Origin: Streptomyces sp. A3M-1-3
Lineage (GTDB): Bacteria > Actinomycetota > Actinomycetes > Streptomycetales > Streptomycetaceae
Assembly: GCF_024213665.1 (NCBI RefSeq)
Contig: NZ_JANAVP010000016.1
Location: 62,001-126,000, forward strand
DNA length: 64,000 bases
Direction of reading: 5' to 3'
The position numbers and the translations under genes were made by a program. The notes below the pieces were generated by a model. It ran no database searches and had not been told where the DNA came from. It saw only the letters and a program-made list of their open reading frames with translations. Shown here piece after piece: positions 32,890 through 40,737 of this stretch; position 1 is the stretch's first letter; every line of letters starts with the position of its first letter.

Positions 32890-33449
32890 ATGCTAGTGAC
32901 CGGTTCGGACGCAAGCGGCTCTTCCTGGCCGGCTTCGTGCTCTTCGGCGTCGCCTCCGTCGTCGCCGCCACCGCCGGCACCTCCTGGCAGCTGATCGCCG
33001 GGCGCGTGCTGCTCGGCGTCGGCGGTGCCATTGTCAGGCCGTCGACGCTCTCGCTCATCCGGAACATCTTCACCGACGCCAAGGAACGCGCGCTCGCCAT
33101 CGACATCTGGGCCGCCGTCGCCGACGCCGGGGCCGCGATCGGGCCGCTCGTCGGCGGTCTGCTGGTCGAGCGGTACCGCTGGTCGGCCGCGTTCTGGGTC
33201 AACGTCCCCGTCGTCGTCGTGACCGTGATCGCCGGAATCTGGCTGCTGCCGGAGTTCAAGGACGCAGGCCGCGGCCCGCTGGACTGGCTGGGCGCCCTGC
33301 TCTCCGTCGTCGGCATCGTGGCACTGGCCTGGGGCATCAAGCATGTCGCCAAGGGCAGCCTGGCCGCCTCCGACCTGGCCTTCCTCGCCGCCGGCCTGCT
33401 GGCGCTCACCCTCGTGCCGCGCGGGTTCAAGGCGACCACCGGGCACTGA
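32890..33449 (+). pseudogene. MFS drug-efflux (DHA2/EmrB-type) internal fragment
   Basis: From about 32890 the frame reads SDRFGRKRLFLAGFVLFGV, then LIAGRVLLGVGGAIVRPSTL and GPLVGGLLVERYRWSAAFWVN, which are helices 2-6 of a 14-helix multidrug transporter. No start and no helix 1 precede it. After SDLAFLAAGLLALTLVP the frame runs into unrelated PRGFKATTGH and stops, so more than half is missing. A remnant next to the island's tRNA, suggesting further rearrangement at this hotspot. Confidence 0.8.
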
Positions 33450-33467
33450 TCCGCCGACGCCGGAGGA

Positions 33468-35021
33468 TCAGCACTTCGTGCCGTCGGCCGGAGCCTTGCC
33501 CTCCAGCAGGTAGCGGTTGATCGCCCTGTCGATGCAGTCGCTGCCGCGGCCGTACGCGGTGTGGCCGTCGCCGTCGTACGTGAGCAGGGCGCCGGAGGAG
33601 AGCTGGCCGGCCAGCGCCTCGGCCCACTTGTAGGGGGTGGCCGGATCCCGGGTCGTGCCGACGACCACGATCGGTGCCGCCCCCTTCGCCTCCAGGCGCT
33701 GGGGCTTGCCGGTGGCCTTGACCGGCCAGTACGTGCAGTTCAGCGAGGCCCACGCGAGCCCCTTGCCGAAGACCGGGGAGGCCTTCTCGAAGGAGGGCAG
33801 GGCCGCCGCGACCGCTTCCGGCCCGGTGAACGCGGGCGGCAGGTCGAGACAGTTCACGGCGGCGTTCGCGTACATCAGGTTCGAGTACGAGCCGTCCTGC
33901 TCCCGCTCGTAGTAGCTGTCGGCGAGGGCGAGGAGCCCGGCGCCGTCGCCCGCCATCGCCCGGCTGAGCCCTTCGCGCAGCTGCGGCCAGGCGGATTCGT
34001 CGTACATCGCGGCGATCACGCCCGTGGTGGCGAGGGACTCGCCGAGGTCGCGGCTTTCGCCGGTCGGCACCGGGCCGGCGTCGAGCTCCTCGAGGAACGC
34101 CTTGAGCTTCTTGCCCGCATCGGCGGTGCCGTCGTCGCCCAGCGGGCAGTCCGGCTGCGCGGCGCAGTCCTTCGCGAAGGAATGGAACGCTGTCTCGAAG
34201 CCGGCCGTCTGGTCGCGGTTCAGCTCGATCGCGGGCAGCGCCGGATCCATCGCGCCGTCCAGGACGAGCCGGCCGACGCGGCTGGGGAAGAGTTCCGCGT
34301 ACGTCGCGCCCAGGAACGTGCCGTACGAGGCGCCGACGTAGGCCAGCTTCTCGTCGCCCAGCACCGCACGCAGTACATCCATGTCCTTGGCCGCATCGAC
34401 CGTCGACACGTGCTGCAGGATCTCGCCGGACCGCGTCGCGCAGCCATCCGCGAAGCCCTTGAAGGCGGCGACCAGCCGATCGGTCTCTGCCCGGTCGTCC
34501 GGAGTCTGGTCGACCTGCGTGTACGCGTCCATCCCCTTGCCGTCCAGGCACTCGACGGGCTCGCTGCGGGCCACCCCACGCGGGTCGATGGCGACCATGT
34601 CGTACTGGGCACGGACCGGGGCGGGGTAGCCGATGCCCGCGTACGCCTGGACGTAGCCGATCGCCGAGCCGCCGGGGCCGCCCGGGTTGACCAGCAGCGA
34701 TCCGAGGCGCTTGCCCGGACCGGTGGCCTTCTTGCGGGCCACGGCGAGATCCACGTCCTCGGCGGCGTCCGGCTTCTCGTAGTCGAGAGGCGCCTTCATC
34801 GTGGCGCACTGGAATCCCGGGACACCGCAGTCGCGCCAGCGCAGCTTCTGGTCGTAGTACGGCTTGAGGTTCGCGGGCACGTCCGGCGTTGCCGCGGCAC
34901 CGGCACCCGGGGCCGACGCGGAGGCCGTCGGGCTCGAACTCCCGGTCGTACAGCCGGAAATGAACAGGCCGGTGGCCGCGAGTACGGTGCCGGTCGTGCG
35001 AAGCAGGCGCCTGGTGTCCAT
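33468..35021 (-). CDS. Secreted alpha/beta-hydrolase (tripeptidyl aminopeptidase-like lipoprotein)
   Basis: 517 residues from ATG 35021. Lipobox ends at Cys24 (GLFISGC), followed by a Ser/Thr/Ala linker. Catalytic triad of the SlpD/Tap family: Ser in VGASYGTFLG (~228), Asp in VVGTTRDPATPY and His in YDGDGHTAYG. Oxyanion-type LLVNPGGPGGSAIG is present. Expected to trim peptides from the N-terminus at the cell surface. Cys residues in the lid (CAAQPDC, NCLDL, NCTYW) fit disulfides. Complete and core-type gene. Confidence 0.88.
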   Translation of the reverse strand: MDTRRLLRTTGTVLAATGLFISGCTTGSSSPTASASAPGAGAAATPDVPANLKPYYDQKLRWRDCGVPGFQCATMKAPLDYEKPDAAEDVDLAVARKKATGPGKRLGSLLVNPGGPGGSAIGYVQAYAGIGYPAPVRAQYDMVAIDPRGVARSEPVECLDGKGMDAYTQVDQTPDDRAETDRLVAAFKGFADGCATRSGEILQHVSTVDAAKDMDVLRAVLGDEKLAYVGASYGTFLGATYAELFPSRVGRLVLDGAMDPALPAIELNRDQTAGFETAFHSFAKDCAAQPDCPLGDDGTADAGKKLKAFLEELDAGPVPTGESRDLGESLATTGVIAAMYDESAWPQLREGLSRAMAGDGAGLLALADSYYEREQDGSYSNLMYANAAVNCLDLPPAFTGPEAVAAALPSFEKASPVFGKGLAWASLNCTYWPVKATGKPQRLEAKGAAPIVVVGTTRDPATPYKWAEALAGQLSSGALLTYDGDGHTAYGRGSDCIDRAINRYLLEGKAPADGTKC

Positions 35022-35091
35022 CACCGGAGCGTAGCCCCCCGGCGGGTGGACCTGCACCGTTCGCCCCCGTACGTGCTCATACGAGTGATCC

Positions 35092-35158
35092 GGTCAACCT
35101 CTCGTCAACCGCTGGCCGGCCCGCCGGTCAACCCACTGGTCAACCCGGCGGTCAACCC
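35092..35158. repeat. GGTCAACCC short repeats at the holB 3' end
   Basis: GGTCAACC-type units occur at 35092 and 35103, then three perfect GGTCAACCC copies at 35126, 35138 and 35150 with a 12-nt period. The last copy contains the holB stop codon. It could be slippage-derived or a tandem protein-binding array upstream of the lipoprotein gene (start 35021). Confidence 0.6.
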
Positions 35159-36393
35159 GCCCGGAGGGCCATCGTCATGGCCTCGACAGCGAGCAGCGGA
35201 GCGACATTGCGGTCGAGGGCTTCGCGGCAGGCGATCACCGCCTCAATACGGCGCAGGGTGCGCTCGGGCGTCGAACTTTGCGAGATCCGGTTCAGCTCGT
35301 CTCCCATCTCGACGTTGGCGATCGCCAGCTGGGAGCCCAGCTGGAGTGCCAGTACGTCCCGGTAGAACCCGGTCAGGTCGATCAGCGCGAGGTCGAGGCT
35401 GTCCCGCTGCGTACGCGTCGAACGGCGCTTCTGCTTGTCGGCCAGCTCCTTCATCGCCCCGGCCGTACCGCGCGGCATCCGGCTGCCGGCCCCCGCGCCG
35501 AGCGCGGCGCGCAGATCCTCGGTCTCCTTGGCGTCGACTTCCTCCGCGACCTGCTTGGCGTCCTCGGCGGCGGCGTCGATCAGCTCCTGGGCGGCCTTGA
35601 GGCAGCCGCCGATGTCGTCGACCCGCAGGGGCAGCCTGAGCACGGCCGCGCGGCGGGCGCGGGCGCGCTCGTCGGTGGCGAGGCGGCGGGCCCGGCCGAT
35701 ATGCCCCTGGGTGGCGCGGGCGGCTGCCTCGGCGACGCCTGGCCCGATCCCGTCCCGCCGGACCAGCACGTCGGCGACGGCCTCGGCGGACGGTGTACGG
35801 AGGGTCAGGTGCCGGCAGCGCGAGCGGATCGTCGGCAGCACGTCCTCCAGCGACGGCGCACACAGCAGCCACACGGTGCGGGGGGCGGGCTCCTCGACAG
35901 CCTTCAGCAGGACGTTTCCCGCGCCCTCCGTGAGGCGGTCGGCGTCCTCCAGGACGATCACCTGCCAGCGGCCGACGGCCGGTGACAGCTGGGCGCGGCG
36001 CACGAGGTCCCGGGTCTCCTTCACGCCGATGGAGAGTTGATCGGTGCGGATGATCTCCACGTCCGCGTGCGTGCCGATGAGGGTGGTGTGGCAGCCGTCG
36101 CAGAACCCGCACCCCGGGGCGCCGCCGAGCGCGCGGTCCGGGCTGGTGCACTGGAGCGCCGCCGCGAACGCGCGGGCGGCGGTGGACCGCCCCGAGCCGG
36201 GCGGCCCGGTGAACAGCCAGGCGTGCGTCATCTTCGATGCGGCGGAAGGCGGGGTGCCGGTGCCTGTTGCGGTGCCGGTGCCTGTTGCGGTGGCGGTGGC
36301 GGTGGCGGTGACCAGAGCGTCCGCATCCCGCGCGGCCGCGGCAAGCTGCGCCTGCACCCGGTCCTGGCCCACCAGGTCGTCCCATACGGCCAT
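35152..36393 (-). CDS. holB: DNA polymerase III subunit delta'
   Basis: 413 residues from ATG 36393 (MAVWDDLVGQ). Clamp-loader AAA+ domain with a modified P-loop GPPGSGRST (Lys replaced by Arg), zinc-type Cys cluster GCGFCDGC, ISIGVKE-like IGVKETRDLVRRAQL, LEDADRL and the SRC motif TIRSRCRHL. Delta' is the non-ATPase stator of the clamp loader, so the Arg is not alarming. Residues about 28-48 are a Thr-Ala/Thr-Gly dipeptide run from simple-sequence DNA inserted in a loop before the P-loop. Normally adjacent to tmk in Streptomyces; here mobile debris lies between. Confidence 0.9.
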   Translation of the reverse strand: MAVWDDLVGQDRVQAQLAAAARDADALVTATATATATGTGTATGTGTPPSAASKMTHAWLFTGPPGSGRSTAARAFAAALQCTSPDRALGGAPGCGFCDGCHTTLIGTHADVEIIRTDQLSIGVKETRDLVRRAQLSPAVGRWQVIVLEDADRLTEGAGNVLLKAVEEPAPRTVWLLCAPSLEDVLPTIRSRCRHLTLRTPSAEAVADVLVRRDGIGPGVAEAAARATQGHIGRARRLATDERARARRAAVLRLPLRVDDIGGCLKAAQELIDAAAEDAKQVAEEVDAKETEDLRAALGAGAGSRMPRGTAGAMKELADKQKRRSTRTQRDSLDLALIDLTGFYRDVLALQLGSQLAIANVEMGDELNRISQSSTPERTLRRIEAVIACREALDRNVAPLLAVEAMTMALRAG

Positions 36394-36552
36394 ACGGATC
36401 CCGCCCTCTGCGCGTCGTACCCCTACGGCCCCCATTGTGGTCCACCCCACTGACAACCGGCCCGCGCCGGGGGCGGGCCCCGGACTCACCGCGCAACCGC
36501 CGTTGGACTCGGCCGGGCGGGTGGTTCGGCGATGGGGGCCTCCAGAAGGCGG

Positions 36553-37087
36553 TGGGTCTCCCTCCGCCGTCGGGGATGTTGCCGAGCTTCTTGATGTCCA
36601 CGTGCACCAGCTCGCCCGGCCGGTCGCGTTCGCAGCGGCGTATCGGCCGGCCGGTGGCCCGGTCCAGATGGGTCAGGCGGGCCAGGCGGTAGCGGGTCAG
36701 TACGCGGTGCACGGTCGAAGGGACCAGGCCGAGCAGGCCGGCGATCCGGGCCGGCCCCCACCGGCGCAGGATGCGGACTTTGATGATCCGGCGTTCGGTG
36801 CGGGTCGGGGTACGTCGCGGACTGTGCTGCGGGCGGCTTGAACGGTCGGCCATGCCCGCCTCGCCGAACAGCCGGTAGCGGTCGGCCCACCGCTGGGCTG
36901 TGGTCGGGGAGACCTGGAAGCGTTCGGCCGCCCGGCGCAGGGTCCAGCCGTCCTCGATGACGCAGCGGGCAAGCCGCAGACGGCCGGTCTCCGTCAGGTG
37001 TGCATTACGGTGGGCACGAGGGCCTGCCCTGTCGCCGGTGCAGATGTCGCAATCCACACCAGGCCAGAAGGCCCTCACCCGTTGCAA
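36553..37087 (-). pseudogene. IS481-type transposase N-terminal remnant
   Basis: The frame reads HLTETGRLRLARCVIEDGW, RRAAERFQVSPTTAQRWADRY, then ERRIIKVRILRRWGPARIAG and ELVHVDIKKLGNIPDGGG, the HTH and beginning of the DDE catalytic core of Streptomyces IS481/IS3-like transposases. Similarity ends at IPDGGG and the frame runs into holB upstream sequence, so the catalytic C-terminal half is missing. No terminal repeats could be assigned. Confidence 0.8.
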
Positions 37088-37141
37088 GATCTCTCAGCCG
37101 AGACCTGCATCACCCGTCCACAACCTCCCCGGACAGAACAG

Positions 37142-37330
37142 CTAGGGGCTGTCCGGCGGATCAGGGTCAGGCAGGCCGCGGCGTCTGGTGCGGTGCATCG
37201 CAAGGCGCCGGAGCGTCCCAATAGCGGAGCTATTCGGCGTTTCGGCAACGCAGCGAGGTGCCGTGCCTGGGGGCACCCCCAGCTGGGGGAGCGTCGCGGC
37301 CCCGGCCAAGATCCGTCGGACAGCCCCTAG
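37142..37330. mobile_element. 189-bp MITE-like element
   Basis: Terminal inverted repeats of 21 nt (37142-37162 and 37310-37330) match at 20 positions; both ends begin CTAGGGGCTGTCCG. No coding capacity. The interior (AACGCAGCGAGGTGCC, CTGGGGGCACCCCCAGC) recalls short non-autonomous elements widespread in Streptomyces. The CTAG at the right end provides the last base and the TAG stop of tmk, so it inserted at the very 3' end of that gene. Confidence 0.75.
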
Positions 37331-40290
37331 CGGCGGCGCTTGTCCTCGGCTTCCGGGGCTTCCTCGTCGCCGTCGTGGGGGCCCAGCAGCTCGTCCGCCA
37401 GAGTGGGGAGGTCGTCCAGCGGGGTCTCCTCCGCCCAGTCCGAGCGGCGCCGCGGCCGTCCCCCCGCGTCCATCTGCGGGAGCTCGCGGGTGCGCTCGGC
37501 CGGCGCCTCCGGCTCGTCCCTGAAGATGCCCGGCGGTACCCGGTCCGCGGGGTTGCCGGATCCGGCCTCGCGTACCGGCGGCAGCACAGCCGTCTCGTCC
37601 ATCGCCCCCACCCGGGGGTCGGCCGGGGGCAGTACCGTCTGGGTCTCCTCTTCCGGGCCGACCACCGGGGTCGGCACAGTCGGCGCCGCAGCCGAAGCCG
37701 AAGACGCCGCTGCCGCCGCCGACTCCGCCGCCCGGCGCGCCTCCTCCGCCCGCAGCAGCGCCTCCTCCGCCTTGCGCTGCTTCTCCAGGCGCCGTTCCTC
37801 CGCCTCCGCCCGCAGCCGCGCCTCCTCCTCGGCCTGCCGCCGGCGCCGCTCCTGCTCCGCCGCCAGCGCCTTCTCCTCCGCGGCGCGGCGTGCCCGCTCC
37901 TCCTCGGCGAGCCGGCGGGCCTCCTCCGCGCGCTGCCGCGCCTCCTCCGCCTGCCGCTCGGCCTCCCGCTGCTGCGCCTCTTCGATCTCGCGGCGCTTGC
38001 GCTCTTCTTCCTCGGCCCGGAGCTTGGCGAGCTGAGCCTGCCGCTCGCGCTCCAGTCGCTCCTCCTCCGCCTTGCGGGCAGCCGCCTCCTCGGCCCGCCG
38101 GAGCGCGTCTTCCTCCGCCGCCTTCCGCGCTTCCTCCCGCGCCTTCACCTCGGCGTCCGACAGCGGCAGCATCTGGTCCAGCCGGTGCCGTACGACCGTC
38201 GTCACCGACTCGGGCTCCTGGCCCGCGTCCACCACCAGGTACCGGCCCGGATCGGCCGCGGCCAGGGTCAGGAACCCGGCCCGTACCCGCTGGTGGAATT
38301 CCGCGGGCTCGGACTCCAGCCGGTCCGGCGCCTCGGTGAAACGCTCCCGCGCGGTCTCCGGGGAGACATCCAGCAGCACAGTCAGATGCGGTACGAGTCC
38401 GTCCGTCGCCCAGCGCGAGATACGGGCAATCTCGGTCGGCGAGAGGTCGCGGCCGGCGCCCTGGTAGGCCACGGACGAATCGATGTACCGGTCGGAGATG
38501 ACGACCGCGCCCCGCTCCAGCGCCGGCCGGACGACGGTGTCGACGTGCTCGGCCCGGTCGGCGGCGTACAGCAACGCCTCCGCGCGGTTCGACAGCCCGG
38601 CCGACGACACGTCCAGCAGGATCGACCGCAGCCGCTTGCCGACCGGCGTCGCGCCCGGCTCCCGCGTCAGGACGACCTCGTGTCCCTTGGCTCGGATCCA
38701 CTCCGCCAGCGCCTCGGCCTGGGTCGACTTACCGGCCCCGTCGCCGCCCTCCAGGGCGAGGAAGAACCCGGTGGCGGCGGGCGCCTGCGCGGGCTCCCCG
38801 CCCCGGAACGCGTCCCGCAGGTCGCGCCGCAGCGGTACGCCCTGCCGGTCGTCCGCCTTGCCCAGCACGATCGCCGCGACAGGCAGCAGGAGTGCGCCCA
38901 CCAGCATCAGCGTGAACGCCGCGCCGCCGTGGGCGAAGACGAAACTGCCGTTGGCCAGCCGGTGCGGACCGATGGCCGCGGCCAGCAGCGGGGCCGCGAC
39001 GGCGCCGAGGGCGATGGAGACGCGTACGACCGCCTGCAGGTGCTCGGTCGTTCGGGCCCGCCGGAAGTCCTCGCTCTCCTGCTCCAGCAGCGTGTGCCCG
39101 GCGCGCGCGGCGACACCCGCGCAGCAGCCGGCGAACAGCGCGATGATCAGTACGGTCGCCGTGTCCGGTACGAGGCCCAGGACGAGCAGCGCGAGCCCGG
39201 TCAGCGCGATGGCCAGGGCGAGCAGCCGGCGCCGCGAGAGGGCGGGCAGCACCCTCTGCGCGCCGCGGATGCCGAGCACCGTGCCGCCCGTCAGCGCCAG
39301 TACGAGGAGGGCGAAGGCGGCCGGGCCGCCGCCCAGGTCCACGGCGTGCAGTACGGATACGGCCACGGCGGACGCGATCGCGCCCGCCACCGCCGCGCAG
39401 GCAAGTACGAGCAGCGAAATCGCACCAGTGCGTCCCTTGTCGGCCCCGTTCCCGGACTTCGGGCGGCGCAGTCCCTCCAGCGGCGAACGCGGCCGGGGCG
39501 TCTGCGTATCGGGCAGCTCCAGCAGGTACAGCACGGAGACGGAGGCCGCGAAAAGTCCGGCCGCGACGTACGACCCGAGGGCCGCCTGGTGCAGCGAGAA
39601 CCACTCGACACCGGTACCGAGCAGGTTGCCCACCAGTGTGGCGAGCAGCAGCACGGCAGCCGCGGCGGGCAGCGCGACGAAGCTCGTACGGAGGGAGAGG
39701 CGGCGCAGCGCGTCGGTGTGGTCCGGCAGCGGCCGTACGGTCGCGCCTTCCGGCGGCGGCGCCGGAAGCAGCGCGGGCGCCGCGCTCTCCTTGGCGACCG
39801 TCCAGAAGCGTTCGGCGACGCCGGCGACGAAGACGGTGGCGAGGAGGAAGGCCAGAGCCTCGTCGGGCGTCCAGTCGATCCACAGCGGCGCGACGACGAA
39901 CAGCGCGATCCGCACCCCGTCCGCGGCCATCATGGTCCAGCGGCGGTCGAGTGAGCCGCCAGGCGCGGTGAGCGCCGAGAGCGGACCCAGCAGCACGGCG
40001 CCGAAGAGCAGCGTGGCGAGAATCCGTACCCCGAACACCGCGGCCACGGCGAACGCCGCGCCCCGGTACCCCCCACCGAACGAGCCCTCACCGACTGCCG
40101 CCTGAAGCGACAGCAGCACCAGCACCAGGAGGGCCAGCGCATCGCCGATACCGCCGACGAGATGCGCACTCCACAGCCGCCGGAGCGGGGGGAAGCGCAG
40201 CAGCGCGCGCACCGCGCGCTCACGTGAGTCTGCGGCAAGGGCGTCGTCGGAGGGGGTGCTCACGACCGTTGGCTGCTCGGCTCGCGTCAT
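37327..40290 (-). CDS. tmk: MFS-like membrane domain fused to dTMP kinase with Glu/Ala-rich tail
   Basis: 987 residues. Residues about 30-470 form a 12-helix MFS-like module (RRLWSAHLVGGIGDALALLVLVLL; LLALAIALTGLALLVLGLV). From about 507 a complete thymidylate kinase follows: P-loop LEGGDGAGKST, TREPGATPVGKRLRSILLD, the DR motif ISDRYIDSSVAYQGAGR and LID RFTEAPDRLE. Residues 740-870 are a charged coiled coil of Glu/Arg/Ala heptads, then a Pro/Glu-rich tail. The kinase makes dTDP from dTMP; the role of the membrane part is unknown. The stop codon comes from the MITE end, so the native C-terminus may differ slightly. Confidence 0.9.
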   Translation of the reverse strand: MTRAEQPTVVSTPSDDALAADSRERAVRALLRFPPLRRLWSAHLVGGIGDALALLVLVLLSLQAAVGEGSFGGGYRGAAFAVAAVFGVRILATLLFGAVLLGPLSALTAPGGSLDRRWTMMAADGVRIALFVVAPLWIDWTPDEALAFLLATVFVAGVAERFWTVAKESAAPALLPAPPPEGATVRPLPDHTDALRRLSLRTSFVALPAAAAVLLLATLVGNLLGTGVEWFSLHQAALGSYVAAGLFAASVSVLYLLELPDTQTPRPRSPLEGLRRPKSGNGADKGRTGAISLLVLACAAVAGAIASAVAVSVLHAVDLGGGPAAFALLVLALTGGTVLGIRGAQRVLPALSRRRLLALAIALTGLALLVLGLVPDTATVLIIALFAGCCAGVAARAGHTLLEQESEDFRRARTTEHLQAVVRVSIALGAVAAPLLAAAIGPHRLANGSFVFAHGGAAFTLMLVGALLLPVAAIVLGKADDRQGVPLRRDLRDAFRGGEPAQAPAATGFFLALEGGDGAGKSTQAEALAEWIRAKGHEVVLTREPGATPVGKRLRSILLDVSSAGLSNRAEALLYAADRAEHVDTVVRPALERGAVVISDRYIDSSVAYQGAGRDLSPTEIARISRWATDGLVPHLTVLLDVSPETARERFTEAPDRLESEPAEFHQRVRAGFLTLAAADPGRYLVVDAGQEPESVTTVVRHRLDQMLPLSDAEVKAREEARKAAEEDALRRAEEAAARKAEEERLERERQAQLAKLRAEEEERKRREIEEAQQREAERQAEEARQRAEEARRLAEEERARRAAEEKALAAEQERRRRQAEEEARLRAEAEERRLEKQRKAEEALLRAEEARRAAESAAAAASSASAAAPTVPTPVVGPEEETQTVLPPADPRVGAMDETAVLPPVREAGSGNPADRVPPGIFRDEPEAPAERTRELPQMDAGGRPRRRSDWAEETPLDDLPTLADELLGPHDGDEEAPEAEDKRRR

Positions 40291-40387
40291 CCGCCCAGCC
40301 TATCCGGAGCACACCGATCCATGCGGGCCCACCCGAACAAGTGACCACGCCGACAGAACCAGCCACTCCCCGACCCCGCCCCGGCCG

Positions 40388-40690
40388 CACGAGACCCACG
40401 ACCCCCCAGCCGACAGCATCCGCGGCCGCCGGCACTCAGGGCTCTCCCAGCAGAGACCGGCCACCGGCCCCGGGTGCCGACACGAGACTCACGGCTCCCA
40501 GGCCGTCGGCACCGGCACCCGGCGCATCGCTGCGGCCGGACTCAGGGCATCCACAGCCGGGACCGGCCACCGGCCGGCTCCGGCACGGGACTCACGGCTC
40601 GCAGACCGCGGCCACCGGCGCTCGGCGCATCCGCTGCCGCCCCGACCCGGCTCATCGCCCTCCCTGTGCCCCGACCGCCCGTTCCCGTGG
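40388..40690. repeat. Three degenerate ~95-100-bp tandem repeats upstream of tmk
   Basis: Units begin at 40388, 40481 and 40584 with CACGAGACC/CACGAGACT/CACGGGACT, followed by CACG-CTC-CAG and CCGGCGCTC/GGCGCATC blocks and GACCGGCCACCGGCC. They fill most of the 447-nt gap between tmk and topA, where no gene is visible. Divergence between units is high, so they are old or under weak constraint. Confidence 0.5.
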
Positions 40691-40737
40691 CGGCCGGGCC
40701 GCCGGGGGGACCACTGACCGCTCGTCCTACCGGCCGG

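Noticed and set aside
36250..36315. CRISPR-like or VNTR array
   Set aside because: Short trinucleotide-type units inside the holB coding frame, no spacers.
37258..39954. 898-codon plus-strand frame opposite tmk
   Set aside because: Arg/Gly/Gln-rich shadow without domains; tmk motifs are clear on the minus strand.
40388..40690. CRISPR array
   Set aside because: The three units are imperfect, long and contiguous without unique spacers.
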